This document shows positions 34,719 through 43,754 of a DNA stretch of 64,000 bases, piece by piece. This DNA is from JAJPKK01 sp963824905 (GTDB lineage: Bacteria; Pseudomonadota; Alphaproteobacteria; Rhizobiales; Xanthobacteraceae), in contig CAWGRH010000010.1 in assembly GCA_963824905.1 (NCBI GenBank), positions 248,001 to 312,000 of the forward strand, written 5' to 3'. Positions within the stretch are counted from its first letter, which is position 1. Every line of letters starts with the position of its first letter. The translations under genes were made by a program, and so were the position numbers. Below the pieces are notes generated by a model, which was not told where the DNA came from, did no database searches, and was given only the letters and a program-made list of their open reading frames with translations.

Positions 34719-35827
34719 TGCCGATGCTGCGCACAACCGCGCCGTTCCGCGCCGACCATGTGGGAAGCCTGCTGCGGACGGCCGCCCTGAAAGAGGCGCG
34801 CTCCCGCCGGGAGCGCGGCGAGATCGGTCCCGCCGAGCTCGCCGCAATCGAGGACGGGGAGATCGCGGAGCTGATCCGGCGCCAGGAGGCGGTCGGCTTG
34901 AAGTCGATCACCGACGGCGAATACCGCCGGGCATCGTGGCAGACCGACTTCCTGGTGGGGCTGCCCGGCGTCGAATCCTATCACGGCGAGCGCAAATTCA
35001 AGTTCCAAGGGCCGCAGCCGCGGCCGATCCTGCTGCGCATCAACGACAGGCTCGGCCGATTTTCCGGCCACCCGATGATCGATCACTACAAGTTCGTCGC
35101 AGCGCATACCAAGGCGACGCCGAAGATAACCATTCCGTCGCCGTCGACGCTGCACTTCCGTTACGCGCGGGACGCTGTGCCGGAGGCGCTCTACCCTGAT
35201 ATGGAGGACTTCTATCGCGACCTCGGCACCACCTATCGCAAGACGGTGCGCGCCTTCGCCGACGCCGGCTGCCGCTACCTCCAGCTCGACGAGGTCAATC
35301 TCGCCTATCTCTGCGATCCCGCGCTGCGCGAGCAGGTCAGTGCCCGCGGCGACGATCCGGCGGCCCTGCTTTCCGCCTATGCCGGCATGATCAACGCGGC
35401 GATCTCGGACATTCCCGCCGACATGGCCATCACCATGCATCTGTGCCGCGGCAACTTCCGCTCGACCTTCGTCGCCTCCGGCGGCTACGAGCCGATCGCC
35501 GAGATGCTGTTCAACACCATCGGCGTCCACGGCTACTTCATGGAGTACGACACCGCCCGGGCCGGCGGCTTCGAGCCATTGCGCTTCGTCCCCAAGGGCA
35601 AGACCGTGGTGCTCGGCCTCGTCACCTCGAAATCCGGCACGCTGGAAAGCAAAGACGAGCTCAAGCGCCGCATCGAGGAGGCGACGAAGTTCATCGACAT
35701 CGATCAGCTCTGCCTGTCGCCCCAATGCGGCTTCGCCTCCACCGAGGACGGCAACACGCTCGCCGAAGCGGAGCAATGGGCGAAGCTCGGCATGATCGTC
35801 GAGCTCGCCGATGAAATCTGGGACTGA
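34718..35827 (+). CDS. MetE C-terminal-domain-like zinc methyltransferase family protein, copy 2
   Basis: 369 residues, paralogous to the preceding gene along its whole length (APFRADHVGSLLRTAALKEAR; MHLCRGNFRSTFVASGGYEP; CLSPQCGFASTEDGNT). The His and Cys zinc ligands are kept, while the region between about residues 50 and 95 diverges, so the two copies probably handle different substrates or act as a heterodimer. Translational coupling through TGATG supports joint action. An ATG at 34724 is an alternative start. Confidence 0.85.
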   Translation: MPMLRTTAPFRADHVGSLLRTAALKEARSRRERGEIGPAELAAIEDGEIAELIRRQEAVGLKSITDGEYRRASWQTDFLVGLPGVESYHGERKFKFQGPQPRPILLRINDRLGRFSGHPMIDHYKFVAAHTKATPKITIPSPSTLHFRYARDAVPEALYPDMEDFYRDLGTTYRKTVRAFADAGCRYLQLDEVNLAYLCDPALREQVSARGDDPAALLSAYAGMINAAISDIPADMAITMHLCRGNFRSTFVASGGYEPIAEMLFNTIGVHGYFMEYDTARAGGFEPLRFVPKGKTVVLGLVTSKSGTLESKDELKRRIEEATKFIDIDQLCLSPQCGFASTEDGNTLAEAEQWAKLGMIVELADEIWD

Positions 35828-35834
35828 TCTTCAG

Positions 35835-35946
35835 TCCCTTCCCGGCTTCGGGGAGGGTGGCCGAGCGAAGCGAGGTCGGGTGGGGTCCGCGAGCGGAGCG
35901 AGCAAGAAAGAACCCCACCCTGCCCTCCCCGAAGCCGGGGAGGGAA
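35835..35946. repeat. Palindromic repeat, family A-like copy 4
   Basis: Complementary arms (ttcccggcttcggggaggg with its reverse near 35925-35944) enclose a centre with its own gcgaagcg/cggagcg hairpin. The right end (gaagccggggagggaaagag) leads into the GTG of the next gene and supplies its ribosome site. Confidence 0.85.
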
Positions 35947-35950
35947 AGAG

Positions 35951-37114
35951 GTGCCAGTCGCGATTTCCATGAGCAACATCGAACAAACACGGCCCCTCGC
36001 CGGCCTTCTTGTCGTGTCGCTCGAGCAAGCGGTGGCCGCGCCGATGTGCTCGTGCCGGCTCGCCGATGCCGGCGCGAGGGTCATCAAGATCGAGCGGCCG
36101 GAGGGCGATTTTGCGCGCGGCTACGACGATCTCGTTCATGGCGAGAGCGCCTATTTCGTGTGGCTCAACCGCGGCAAGGAATCGCTCGTCCTCAATCTCA
36201 CCAAGGCCGCCGACAAGGCGCTGCTCGAGGCGATGCTCGCCAAGGCCGACGTGTTCACCCAGAACCTCAAGCCCGGCGCGGTGGCGCGCCTCGGCTTCGA
36301 CCTCCACCGGCTGCGCCGCGATTATCCGCGGCTCATCACCTGCTCGGTGTCGGGCTATGGCGAGACGGGACCCTATGCGCAACGCAAGGCTTACGATCTC
36401 CTGATCCAGGCCGAATCCGGCCTCGCGTCGGTCACTGGCGGCCCCGAGGCCCCGGCGCGGGTCGGCGTCTCGGTGGTCGACATCGCGGCCGGAATGAATG
36501 CATATGAAGGAATCCTCGAAGCGCTGATCGCGCGCGGGCGTACCGGGCAGGGGACGGACATCTCGATCTCCATGTTCGATGCCATGGCGGACTGGATGAC
36601 GGTGCCGCTGCTCCAGCACGAGGGTGGCCGCACGCCGCAGCGCGTCGGGCTCGCCCATCCGTCGATCGCGCCCTACGGCGTGTTCAAGACCCGGGACGGA
36701 GCCGACGTGCTGATCTCGATCCAGAGCGACCGCGAGTGGCGGGTGCTGGCGAGCGAGGTGCTCGCCGACGCCTCGCTCGCCGACGATCCGCGCTTCGCAA
36801 CGAACGTCGAGCGCGTGAAAAATCGCGCCGCGACCGACGGGCGTGTTGCGGCCGTGTTCGGGGCGACGGACGTCGCCGCGCTCACCGACAAACTCGCCGC
36901 AGCGGACATCGCGTTCGCCCGCGTGAGCGACACCGCGATCCTCGCCGTCCATCCGCACCTTCATCGGATCACGGTCGGCACGCCTTCCGGCCCGGTCTCC
37001 TATCCTGCGCCGCCGCATCGCCGCGCCGATTACGGTGCGGTTCCCGCGCTCGGCGAGCACACGGAGAAAATCCGCAGGGAGTTTGCGCCGGGGACGAGTG
37101 CGCCGCAAAGCTAG
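35951..37114 (+). CDS. CaiB/BaiF class III CoA-transferase
   Basis: 387 residues. Transfers CoA between carboxylic acids. Visible: ARVIKIERPEGDFARGYDD, FVWLNRGKESLVLNL, the Asp-containing motif and SVSGYGETGPYAQRKAYDLLIQAESG, then DISISMFDAMADWM. Start is GTG 35951 or ATG 35969. It follows the MetE-like pair and precedes a CMD-family protein, so it may activate or exchange CoA on an aromatic-derived acid. Confidence 0.88.
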   Translation: MPVAISMSNIEQTRPLAGLLVVSLEQAVAAPMCSCRLADAGARVIKIERPEGDFARGYDDLVHGESAYFVWLNRGKESLVLNLTKAADKALLEAMLAKADVFTQNLKPGAVARLGFDLHRLRRDYPRLITCSVSGYGETGPYAQRKAYDLLIQAESGLASVTGGPEAPARVGVSVVDIAAGMNAYEGILEALIARGRTGQGTDISISMFDAMADWMTVPLLQHEGGRTPQRVGLAHPSIAPYGVFKTRDGADVLISIQSDREWRVLASEVLADASLADDPRFATNVERVKNRAATDGRVAAVFGATDVAALTDKLAAADIAFARVSDTAILAVHPHLHRITVGTPSGPVSYPAPPHRRADYGAVPALGEHTEKIRREFAPGTSAPQS

Positions 37115-37146
37115 GTTTCTCTCCGGCCTCGCTCGCAATCTCCTGC

Positions 37147-37236
37147 GTCATCGCCGGGCTTGTCCCGGCGACCCCGATGACAACGCACGGCTGTGCCACA
37201 TGATCGGGGTGGCCGGGACAAGCCCGGCCATGACCC
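37147..37236. repeat. Palindromic repeat, family E
   Basis: The arm gtcatcgccgggcttgtccc pairs imperfectly with gggacaagcccggccatgac near 37216-37236. The core resembles the repeat at 1762-1798. It sits between the CoA-transferase and the CMD-family gene. Confidence 0.75.
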
Positions 37237-37338
37237 ACAGAAAGCGATCGGCGCAGCTGATCTGTCGCGCGAGCGCCAGATTGCGCTTGAGCGTGGCGCG
37301 TTTTTGCGGTCTTTGCTGCGCGTTTCCATCAGCGAGGT

Positions 37339-37728
37339 ATGTCCATGGACAAGGCGAGGTTCGATAAGGGACTCGAGGTCCGCACCGCGGTGCTCGGCAA
37401 GGACTATGTCGAGGCATCGATGAAGAATGCGGACGACTTCAACCGTCCGTTCCAGGAGCTGGTCACCGAGTATTGCTGGGGCGCGGCGTGGGGCAGCGAC
37501 GGTCTCTCGCGCAAGACGCGGAGCATGCTCAACATCGCGATGATCAGCATCCTCAACCGGCAGCATGAGTTGAAGCTGCACATCAAGGGTGCGCTCAACA
37601 ACGGCGTCACCAAGGAGGAGATCCGCGAGGTGCTGATCCAGGTCGCGATCTACGCCGGCATTCCCTGCGGCGTCGATTCGTTCCGCATCGCCCGCGAGGC
37701 CTTCAAGGAGGTCGACGCGAAGGGCTGA
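37339..37728 (+). CDS. Carboxymuconolactone decarboxylase family protein
   Basis: 129 residues, the normal size of 4-carboxymuconolactone decarboxylase (PcaC). Contains NRPFQELVTEYCWGAAWG, LSRKTRSMLNIAMISILNRQHELKLH with the conserved Glu and His, and EEIREVLIQVAIYAGIPCG. It may decarboxylate a lactone in aromatic catabolism, though family members are often misnamed. Start ATG 37339 or 37345. Confidence 0.85.
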   Translation: MSMDKARFDKGLEVRTAVLGKDYVEASMKNADDFNRPFQELVTEYCWGAAWGSDGLSRKTRSMLNIAMISILNRQHELKLHIKGALNNGVTKEEIREVLIQVAIYAGIPCGVDSFRIAREAFKEVDAKG

Positions 37729-37740
37729 GGCGCGGGCTTT

Positions 37741-37835
37741 TGTAGCCTGGGTTGAGCGGAGCGAAACCCAGGGGCGGCGGTTTTGCCGAACACCGAAACC
37801 GCTCCTGGGTTTCGCTTTCGCTCAACCCAGGCTAC
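37741..37835. repeat. Palindromic repeat, family D
   Basis: Arm tgtagcctgggttgagcgga (with gcgaaaccca) at 37741-37770 pairs with tgggtttcgc ... aacccaggcta at 37805-37834. The right edge encodes the last four residues and the stop of the minus-strand macro-domain gene. Confidence 0.85.
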
Positions 37836-38400
37836 GCGGCGACACCAGTCCCTGCGCCAGGAACGCTGCCTCGTGATGTTCGGCGGCGCGGCGGTCGAAG
37901 CAGCAGAACACGACATGCTGCAAGCTCGCGGCGTCGGGAAGCGCCGCAACTACGGTCGCTACCGCAAGCCCGGCCGCACGGTCGGCAGGAAAGCCATAGA
38001 CGCCGGTGGAAATCGCCGGGAATGCGATCGACGCCAGCTGATGCGCGTCGGCGAGCGCCAGCGAAGCGCGGTAGCACGAGGCAAGCAGCGCATCCTCGTC
38101 GTCGCCGCCGCCTTGCCACACCGGACCGACTGTATGGATGACGTGCCGTGCGGGCAGCCGGTAGCCGGCGGTGATCTTGGCGGCGCCCGTGGCGCAGCCG
38201 CGCAGGCCCCGGCACTCGGTCAAAAGCTCCGGCCCGGCGGCGCGGTGGATCGCGCCGTCGACACCGCCGCCGCCGTGCAGCGAGGTGTTGGCGGCGTTGA
38301 CGATGGCATCGAGCTCGAGCGTCGTGATGTCGGCGACCGCGACCTCGAGGCGCGCCGCGCCGAGTGTCGCGGTCAGGACCGAGGTCACGTTCTTCGCCAT
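37822..38400 (-). CDS. Macro-domain protein (O-acetyl-ADP-ribose deacetylase-like)
   Basis: 192 residues. A macro domain of the MacroD/YmdB type that removes acetyl or ADP-ribose from ADP-ribosylated or acetylated targets. Signature: IVNAANTSLHGGGGVDGAIHRAAG at residues about 33-56 and later TVGPVWQGG, ISTGVYGFP. The C-terminal SPRSLG and the TGA fall inside repeat D. It is downstream of, and on the same strand as, the patatin gene. Confidence 0.9.
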   Translation of the reverse strand: MAKNVTSVLTATLGAARLEVAVADITTLELDAIVNAANTSLHGGGGVDGAIHRAAGPELLTECRGLRGCATGAAKITAGYRLPARHVIHTVGPVWQGGGDDEDALLASCYRASLALADAHQLASIAFPAISTGVYGFPADRAAGLAVATVVAALPDAASLQHVVFCCFDRRAAEHHEAAFLAQGLVSPRSLG

Positions 38401-38433
38401 CGCTGCCTCGTCATCGCTCGAGGCTCCATCGCC

Positions 38434-39540
38434 TCACGCCCATTCGGCTTGCGCCTCGGCGCGCAGGTCGAAGGTGCTGCGCTGGCCGATGTCGTCGAAA
38501 TGATCGTCGAGAAAGCGGCGCGCCGCGCGGCGGCCGGCCGCCTGAAGCATGCAGAAAAATTCATAGTCGGTCGAGAGCTTGGTCTCGGCCGAATAGGTCT
38601 TCTGATTTTCGCCGAGCACGATGCGGTGAGCGTTGATGCGGCGGTACTGGCCGGGTCCGGCGCCGCGCTGCAGGCGCCCGTGGTCGATCAGGCGGGCGAC
38701 GAATTCCACCGCGCGGAATTCCGAGGCGAGCGAGGAGTTGAAGCTGATCTCGTTGATGCGGTTGACGATGTCGCGCGCCGAGGTCGGCACCTCGGTGCGC
38801 TCCAGCGGATTGATCTGGACGATGAGCACGTCTTCGGTATGTGTCGCGTGGAAGAGGGGGAAGATCGGCGGGTTGGCGAGATAGCCGCCGTCCCAATAGG
38901 GCACGCCGTCGATCATCACCGCCTTGAACAGCAGCGGCAGGCAGGCCGACGCCATCACCGCATCGGCGGTGATCTTCTCGCGCGGGAAAACCTTGAGGCG
39001 CCCGGTCCGCACATTCGTCGCGGAGATGAAGAGTTGGAGCTTGTCGAAAGCGCGCACCGCCTCGAAATCGACGAACCGTTCGATCACGTCCTTCAGCGGA
39101 TTGATGTTGAGCGGATTGAGGTCGTAGGGCGAGAAGTACTTCGACAGCGCGTCGAACCAGGCGGTGACCGGCGAGCCCTCGAGCGGCACGAAGGTGAAGA
39201 GGCGCTCGAGAAGCTTGCGCTGGATATTCGGCAGGTCGCCGTCGATGCTTGCCGCCCGCCAGAAGTCGGCGAGGCGGGCGCGCGCGACATCGGGGCCGCC
39301 GCGAGCGAGCCCGTCGGCGACCATCACGGCGTTCATGGCGCCGGCCGATGCGCCGGAAATGCCTTCGATCGCGAGGCGCCCGTCCTCGAGGATGTAATCG
39401 AGCACGCCCCAGGTGAAGGCGCCGTGGGCACCGCCGCCCTGCAGCGCGAGGTTGATGCCTTTCTGGGTTGCTTTGGGCGCCGGCGTCGCTGCCGGCTGCG
39501 CGCCCGTCGCCGGCAAGTCGGTCCTCTTTGCGTCCGTCAT
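38434..39540 (-). CDS. Patatin-like phospholipase
   Basis: 368 residues. Ser-Asp dyad hydrolase of the patatin family: oxyanion loop LQGGGAHGAF at about 33-42, nucleophile Ser65 in GASAG, and catalytic Asp in YWDGGYLAN. The N-terminal 25 residues are low-complexity and there is no signal peptide. Such enzymes release fatty acids from lipids. It is followed by the macro-domain gene 33 bases downstream. Confidence 0.9.
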   Translation of the reverse strand: MTDAKRTDLPATGAQPAATPAPKATQKGINLALQGGGAHGAFTWGVLDYILEDGRLAIEGISGASAGAMNAVMVADGLARGGPDVARARLADFWRAASIDGDLPNIQRKLLERLFTFVPLEGSPVTAWFDALSKYFSPYDLNPLNINPLKDVIERFVDFEAVRAFDKLQLFISATNVRTGRLKVFPREKITADAVMASACLPLLFKAVMIDGVPYWDGGYLANPPIFPLFHATHTEDVLIVQINPLERTEVPTSARDIVNRINEISFNSSLASEFRAVEFVARLIDHGRLQRGAGPGQYRRINAHRIVLGENQKTYSAETKLSTDYEFFCMLQAAGRRAARRFLDDHFDDIGQRSTFDLRAEAQAEWA

Positions 39541-39785
39541 CGGGCGGCTTCCGGTCTGGCGCGCGGGCAGGGGAAGCCCGTGGTCGGCGTGGCAAGCGGA
39601 AAGGGTCTCTCCGGCATGAACTGTCCTGAGCTGATTGCGATCGGGCTAACTTGGCGCCTGCGATGCTGCATTGCAACAAGCCGTACAACATATGCGCATG
39701 GGCGCCGGTACGATGATGATGAGTGTAGAGGCTCCCATTCCCTCAACGCATGAGAAACCAACGCCGCGCACGGCTATAGAGCCCC

Positions 39786-40682
39786 ATGAAGCAGCATCAT
39801 CCCGCTGGGCGCCCCCTCGACGCCGCTGCGATCACGTTGATGATCGTCCTATGCCTGAGCTGGGGCCTTAACCAGGTCACGATCAAGCTCGCGCTGCCCG
39901 AAATACCGCCGATGATGCAAGGAGCGCTCCGCTCGTTCGGCGCTCTGCCGGCGGTGCTTATCATCGCCCGGCTGCGAGGCGTCCGGTTGACGGCCCGCGA
40001 CGGCACGCTCGCCATGGGCCTCCTCGCTGGCGCCCTGTTCGGGCTCGAGTTCATCTGCATCTATGCCGGCCTCGTGTGGACCACCGCGAGCCGGGGCGTC
40101 GTCTTCATCTATGTGGGGCCGTTCTTCATCGCGCTCGGGGCGCGGCTCTTTCTGCGCGAACGGCTGGTGCCCCTGCAATGGGCTGGCCTCGCGCTGGCAT
40201 TCCTCGGCATCGTCGTCGCCGTCGGGTTTCCTGACCCGACGGTCGACGGGCGCGTTCTCCTCGGCGACGGTCTCCTGATCGCGGGCGGTCTGTTCTGGGC
40301 GGCGACCACGCTCATCATCAAGGGCACCTCGCTTGCTCGAGCGCCTGCGGAGATGACGACGATCTATCAACTCGCGGTCTCGGCGCTTCTTCTCGCCATC
40401 GGCGCGGCCGTATTGGGCGAGCGCATGACGCGGATGCCGGGTGCGCTCGCGCTCGGCTCGCTCGCCTATCAGACCATCTGGGTGCTCGCGATCACCTTCA
40501 CCGTATGGTTCGCCCTGGTGGTGAAATATTCGGCGAGCCGGCTCGCGGCGCTGAGCTTTCTCACGCCGCTGTTCGGCGTCGCCGCCGGGCATTTCATCCT
40601 CGGCGATCCACTCACGCCGACCTTCGCGGTCGCGGTGCTCCTGGTGGTCGTCGGACTGGTGCTGGTCAACCGGCCACGATAA
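39786..40682 (+). CDS. EamA-family (DMT) membrane transporter
   Basis: 298 residues with about ten helices in two EamA repeats: CLSWGLNQVTIKLALPEIPP, then YAGLVWTTASRGVVFIYVGPFF, and in the second half KYSASRLAALSFLTPLFGV. Family members export amino acids, nucleosides or other small metabolites. Substrate unknown. It precedes the secreted cytochrome/propeller gene by 65 bases. Confidence 0.88.
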   Translation: MKQHHPAGRPLDAAAITLMIVLCLSWGLNQVTIKLALPEIPPMMQGALRSFGALPAVLIIARLRGVRLTARDGTLAMGLLAGALFGLEFICIYAGLVWTTASRGVVFIYVGPFFIALGARLFLRERLVPLQWAGLALAFLGIVVAVGFPDPTVDGRVLLGDGLLIAGGLFWAATTLIIKGTSLARAPAEMTTIYQLAVSALLLAIGAAVLGERMTRMPGALALGSLAYQTIWVLAITFTVWFALVVKYSASRLAALSFLTPLFGVAAGHFILGDPLTPTFAVAVLLVVVGLVLVNRPR

Positions 40683-40747
40683 AGTCGCGACGCGTCCGGC
40701 GCGACCGGTGCGCCAACGATATTCTCCAATCGGCACGAGGGAACGTC

Positions 40748-42313
40748 ATGCGGTCACTGGGTTCGCTGGCTCTCGGTTTCATGCTCGTCGCGCCCGCCGC
40801 CGAGGCGGCGACCATCACCGGAACGGTGACCGGCCCCGACGGCGCGCCGTTCCGCGGGGCCTTCGTGCAGGCCCGCCATGGTGGCCTCAAGATGACGGTC
40901 AGCGTGCTTTCCGACAACGATGGCCGCTACGTCGTCGAAAATCTTCCCGCAGGCGATTACCGCGTGCTGGTCAAGACGGTCGGCTACAAGGCCGATGTCA
41001 GGGCAGGCGTGAAACTCGAGGCCGACCAGAATGCGGCCTACGACTTCGCGCTGCAGAAGGCGCCGATCCGCTGGAGCGACATTTCGATCTATCAGGGCGC
41101 GGTGCTGCTGCCGGACGCGCGCGGCAAGAAGACCCTGTTCGACAATTGCATGAGCTGTCACGGCTTCCAGTCGAAGATGGCGGCGACCGTTCGTGACGAG
41201 GACGGCTGGCGCGACCGCGTGAGCTTCATGCGCGAAGCGATGCGCTCCTCGCTCGCCGACCGCCAGGGCTTCAGCGACCAGCAGGCCGAGGATGTCGTCT
41301 CCTATCTCACCACCATGTTCGGCGAGAATTCGCCGCTGCCGAAATCACCCGCCGATCTGCCGGCCTACAAGGACACGCTGATCACATTCAGCGACGAGGC
41401 GCTCAAGATCGTCTACGTCGATTTCGAGATGCCGGGTCCCAACCGGTTCCCGTGGACCGCCAATCCCGACAAGGACGGGCTGTTCTGGATTCCGGAATAC
41501 GGCCAAGCCAATAAAGTGGCGCGGCTGAACTCTGCGACCGGCGAGATCAAGGAATTTCCTGCGCCCAATCTCGGGCCGGCGCTGATCCACTCGGCGGTGC
41601 CGGCGCCGGACGGCTCGGTATGGATTACCGAGGCCGGCGCGAAGAAGCTTGGGCATTGGGACCCGGTCACCCAGAAGATCACCGAGTACCAGGACGATTG
41701 GCGCAAGCACACCATCCGCATCCACCCGGACGGCTCGATCTGGTCGACCGGCGGCCTGACCCGGTTCGATCCCAAGACGGGGACCTACACTCATATCAAG
41801 GAAGTGCCGTCCGCTTATGGGATCGCCCTCGATCAGAAGGGCAATGTCTGGTTCACCGAGATGACCAAGACCGGAGCCATCGGCAAGGTCGACCCGGTTA
41901 CCCTGAAGGTGACGAAATACATTCCTCCGACCCGTGAGCGGCCGCGTCGCATCCAGGTCGACGACAACGGCGTCGTGTGGTTCTGCGAATACGCCGACGG
42001 CAAGATCGGCCGCTTCGATCCGAAGGAGGAGCGGTTCACCGAGTTTGCGCTGCCGCATCCGCGCTCGGCGCCCTACGCGCTCGGCATCGCACCCGATCAT
42101 ACGCTGTGGTACTCGGCCGAGCACCGTGACGTCATCGGCCGGCTCGACCCCGAAACCGGCAAGGTGACGGAATTCCCGATGCCCTATGTGGACAACGGCA
42201 TGCGCGACTTCTTCCTCGATAAGGCCGGCCACTTCTGGTACGGCTCGCCGCCCAACAACCGGATCGGCTATTTCTATCTGTCGACCCGCCAGCGTAACGC
42301 CGACGCGCGGTGA
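40748..42313 (+). CDS. Secreted fusion: CarboxypepD_reg-like domain, cytochrome c and beta-propeller
   Basis: 521 residues from ATG 40748. Signal peptide (LALGFMLVAPAAEAA). Residues about 22-105 form a carboxypeptidase-regulatory-like Ig fold (GTVTGPDGAPFRGAFV, ENLPAGDYRVLVKTVGY). Residues about 115-195 hold one heme-c site CMSCH at 134-138 with an axial Met candidate in the following helices. From about 220 is a virginiamycin-B-lyase-like propeller with blades such as DGLFWIPEYGQANKVARLN and GNVWFTEMTKTGAIGKVD. The combination suggests a periplasmic redox protein reading a bound substrate; its role is unknown. Confidence 0.85.
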   Translation: MRSLGSLALGFMLVAPAAEAATITGTVTGPDGAPFRGAFVQARHGGLKMTVSVLSDNDGRYVVENLPAGDYRVLVKTVGYKADVRAGVKLEADQNAAYDFALQKAPIRWSDISIYQGAVLLPDARGKKTLFDNCMSCHGFQSKMAATVRDEDGWRDRVSFMREAMRSSLADRQGFSDQQAEDVVSYLTTMFGENSPLPKSPADLPAYKDTLITFSDEALKIVYVDFEMPGPNRFPWTANPDKDGLFWIPEYGQANKVARLNSATGEIKEFPAPNLGPALIHSAVPAPDGSVWITEAGAKKLGHWDPVTQKITEYQDDWRKHTIRIHPDGSIWSTGGLTRFDPKTGTYTHIKEVPSAYGIALDQKGNVWFTEMTKTGAIGKVDPVTLKVTKYIPPTRERPRRIQVDDNGVVWFCEYADGKIGRFDPKEERFTEFALPHPRSAPYALGIAPDHTLWYSAEHRDVIGRLDPETGKVTEFPMPYVDNGMRDFFLDKAGHFWYGSPPNNRIGYFYLSTRQRNADAR

Positions 42314-42371
42314 GCTTTCGCGAGCATTGTTTTGACCGGTGGCTTCGCGCGAAGCCCGAACGACCTCCACA

Positions 42372-42474
42372 CGTCATTCCGGGGCACCGCGCAGCGGCTG
42401 AACCCGGAATCCAGCGGGGTTAGGCATGAAAAACTGGATTCCGGGTTCGCGCTGAAGCGCGCCCCGGAATGACG
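42372..42474. repeat. Palindromic repeat, family F
   Basis: Outer arms cgtcattccggggc (42372-42385) and gccccggaatgacg (42461-42474) are complementary, with an inner pair aacccggaatccag / ctggattccgggtt. It lies in the convergent gap after the cytochrome/propeller gene and may act as a bidirectional terminator. Confidence 0.85.
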
Positions 42475-42506
42475 AGGAAGAAGGTCGGCGACGCGCGGCC
42501 GTCCTC

Positions 42507-43361
42507 TCAGTTCGACGTCTGCTTCTGCGTCTTGAAATAGCGCAGGTCGGGCGGCGCTTGGTCCTTGCGGGCCGGCATCAGGTAGCCGTCGCCGGAAAGA
42601 TAATAGTTCTCGTTGCCGATCTCGACGTGGTTGTTGCCCTCGGTGCAGTTGTTCTCGGTCCACAGCACGTTGCGGCTGCGGCGGAAATTCTTCGTCGCCG
42701 TCCACGGCCGTGTCAGTGAGGAGTCGCTCGTCGTCATCTCGATATGCATGATTTCGGGATTGGCCTTGTCGAGGAAGAAGCGCTCCTTCACGACCGCGTT
42801 GCCGTCGTCTGAGAACGGGATGCCGGCCTGGTCGAAGGTGCGGGGCGTACGGATGCCGCGCGTCTCGACGTCGAGCTCGTCATAGCGGCCGTCGCCGTCG
42901 GTATCGAGCCACTTGCCGATCGAGTAGCCGACGAAGGTCGGCTCGCCGAGGTCCTGCGGCCAGGCGCGGCCGTCGGTGTAGATGCGGCGGGGCGCGTTGA
43001 TCATGAATTCGAACAGCAGGAAGGTGGTGTCCGGCGTGAACACGAACTCGTGCGGGAACACGCCCGACATCATGCGGGGCATTCCGGTCGGGATGCATTT
43101 GTAGGTGACGTCGAGACCCTGACCGCCGGCCGCCTGGTCCTTCAGGCTCGCTTCGAGCTTGGTCTGTGCTTCCGGCGTGAGCGGCGCCTGCTGGCCGAGC
43201 CCGTTGGGCTTGCTGGGATCGTAGCGGGGTGGCCCGCCGTCCGGCACGCGGCGCCACTGTCCGCCCCAGTCCGGAAACTTGCCCATGTCGACGATCTGCG
43301 CCGGAGCGGCGCTGCTCCACAGTGCCGCCACGAGAAAGATTGCGCCCGTCGAAACTCGCAT
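42507..43361 (-). CDS. Secreted protein of unknown function, paralogue 1
   Basis: 284 residues from ATG 43361, which has gggagggacgacg before it. Signal peptide (IFLVAALWSSAAPAQ). The mature part has FPDWGGQWRR, GLGQQAPLTPEAQ, a Ca-binding-like DTDGDGRYDELD segment, and the C-terminal signature DGYLMPARKDQAPPDLRYF. The gene at 47862-48713 encodes a clear paralogue with the same blocks in the same order. I do not recognise a characterised family. It is divergent from the MFS gene. Confidence 0.8.
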   Translation of the reverse strand: MRVSTGAIFLVAALWSSAAPAQIVDMGKFPDWGGQWRRVPDGGPPRYDPSKPNGLGQQAPLTPEAQTKLEASLKDQAAGGQGLDVTYKCIPTGMPRMMSGVFPHEFVFTPDTTFLLFEFMINAPRRIYTDGRAWPQDLGEPTFVGYSIGKWLDTDGDGRYDELDVETRGIRTPRTFDQAGIPFSDDGNAVVKERFFLDKANPEIMHIEMTTSDSSLTRPWTATKNFRRSRNVLWTENNCTEGNNHVEIGNENYYLSGDGYLMPARKDQAPPDLRYFKTQKQTSN

Positions 43362-43754
43362 CGTCGTCCCTCCCATCATCTGTTTCATGTTTTCCGCCTT
43401 CGCGGCGTTCACGTTCGCGTCGCCGGCCAAGTCCGAACCCGGATGCAACTGTATCCGTGGCCGGGTGGTATCCGGCCGGCATTATGCCGGCGATGCCGCC
43501 GTGCGGCAATTTGCTCATGGACGGCCTCGCGGCCCAAGAAATGCCCGCCAATTCGCTCGAACCGCCGCCGGGGTGGGCAGCAGCCAGTGGACGGCGCGGC
43601 CTTCGCGCTTGTGCGGCCCGGCCTTCCGCGCTCAAATCCCGCGCGAGCGGGCAGAACCGCATCGATTCCAATGGCCTCGTGGGGCTTGGTCAACGATGCG
43701 GAAGCCGGGCGAAAACAAGCGCACCCCCGTGGCTGCGCGACACGGGGGAAGCGA
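43362..43754. other. Gene-free gap between divergent genes
   Basis: About 390 bases between paralogue 1 and the MFS gene. It holds the two promoters by inference. The only structure I see is a small hairpin (gccggca-tta-tgccggc at 43475-43491). No further gene can be supported. Confidence 0.5.

Noticed and set aside
34421..35776. Large minus-strand frame opposite the MetE-like pair
   Set aside because: It is a high-GC shadow; the plus strand has two intact paralogous proteins.
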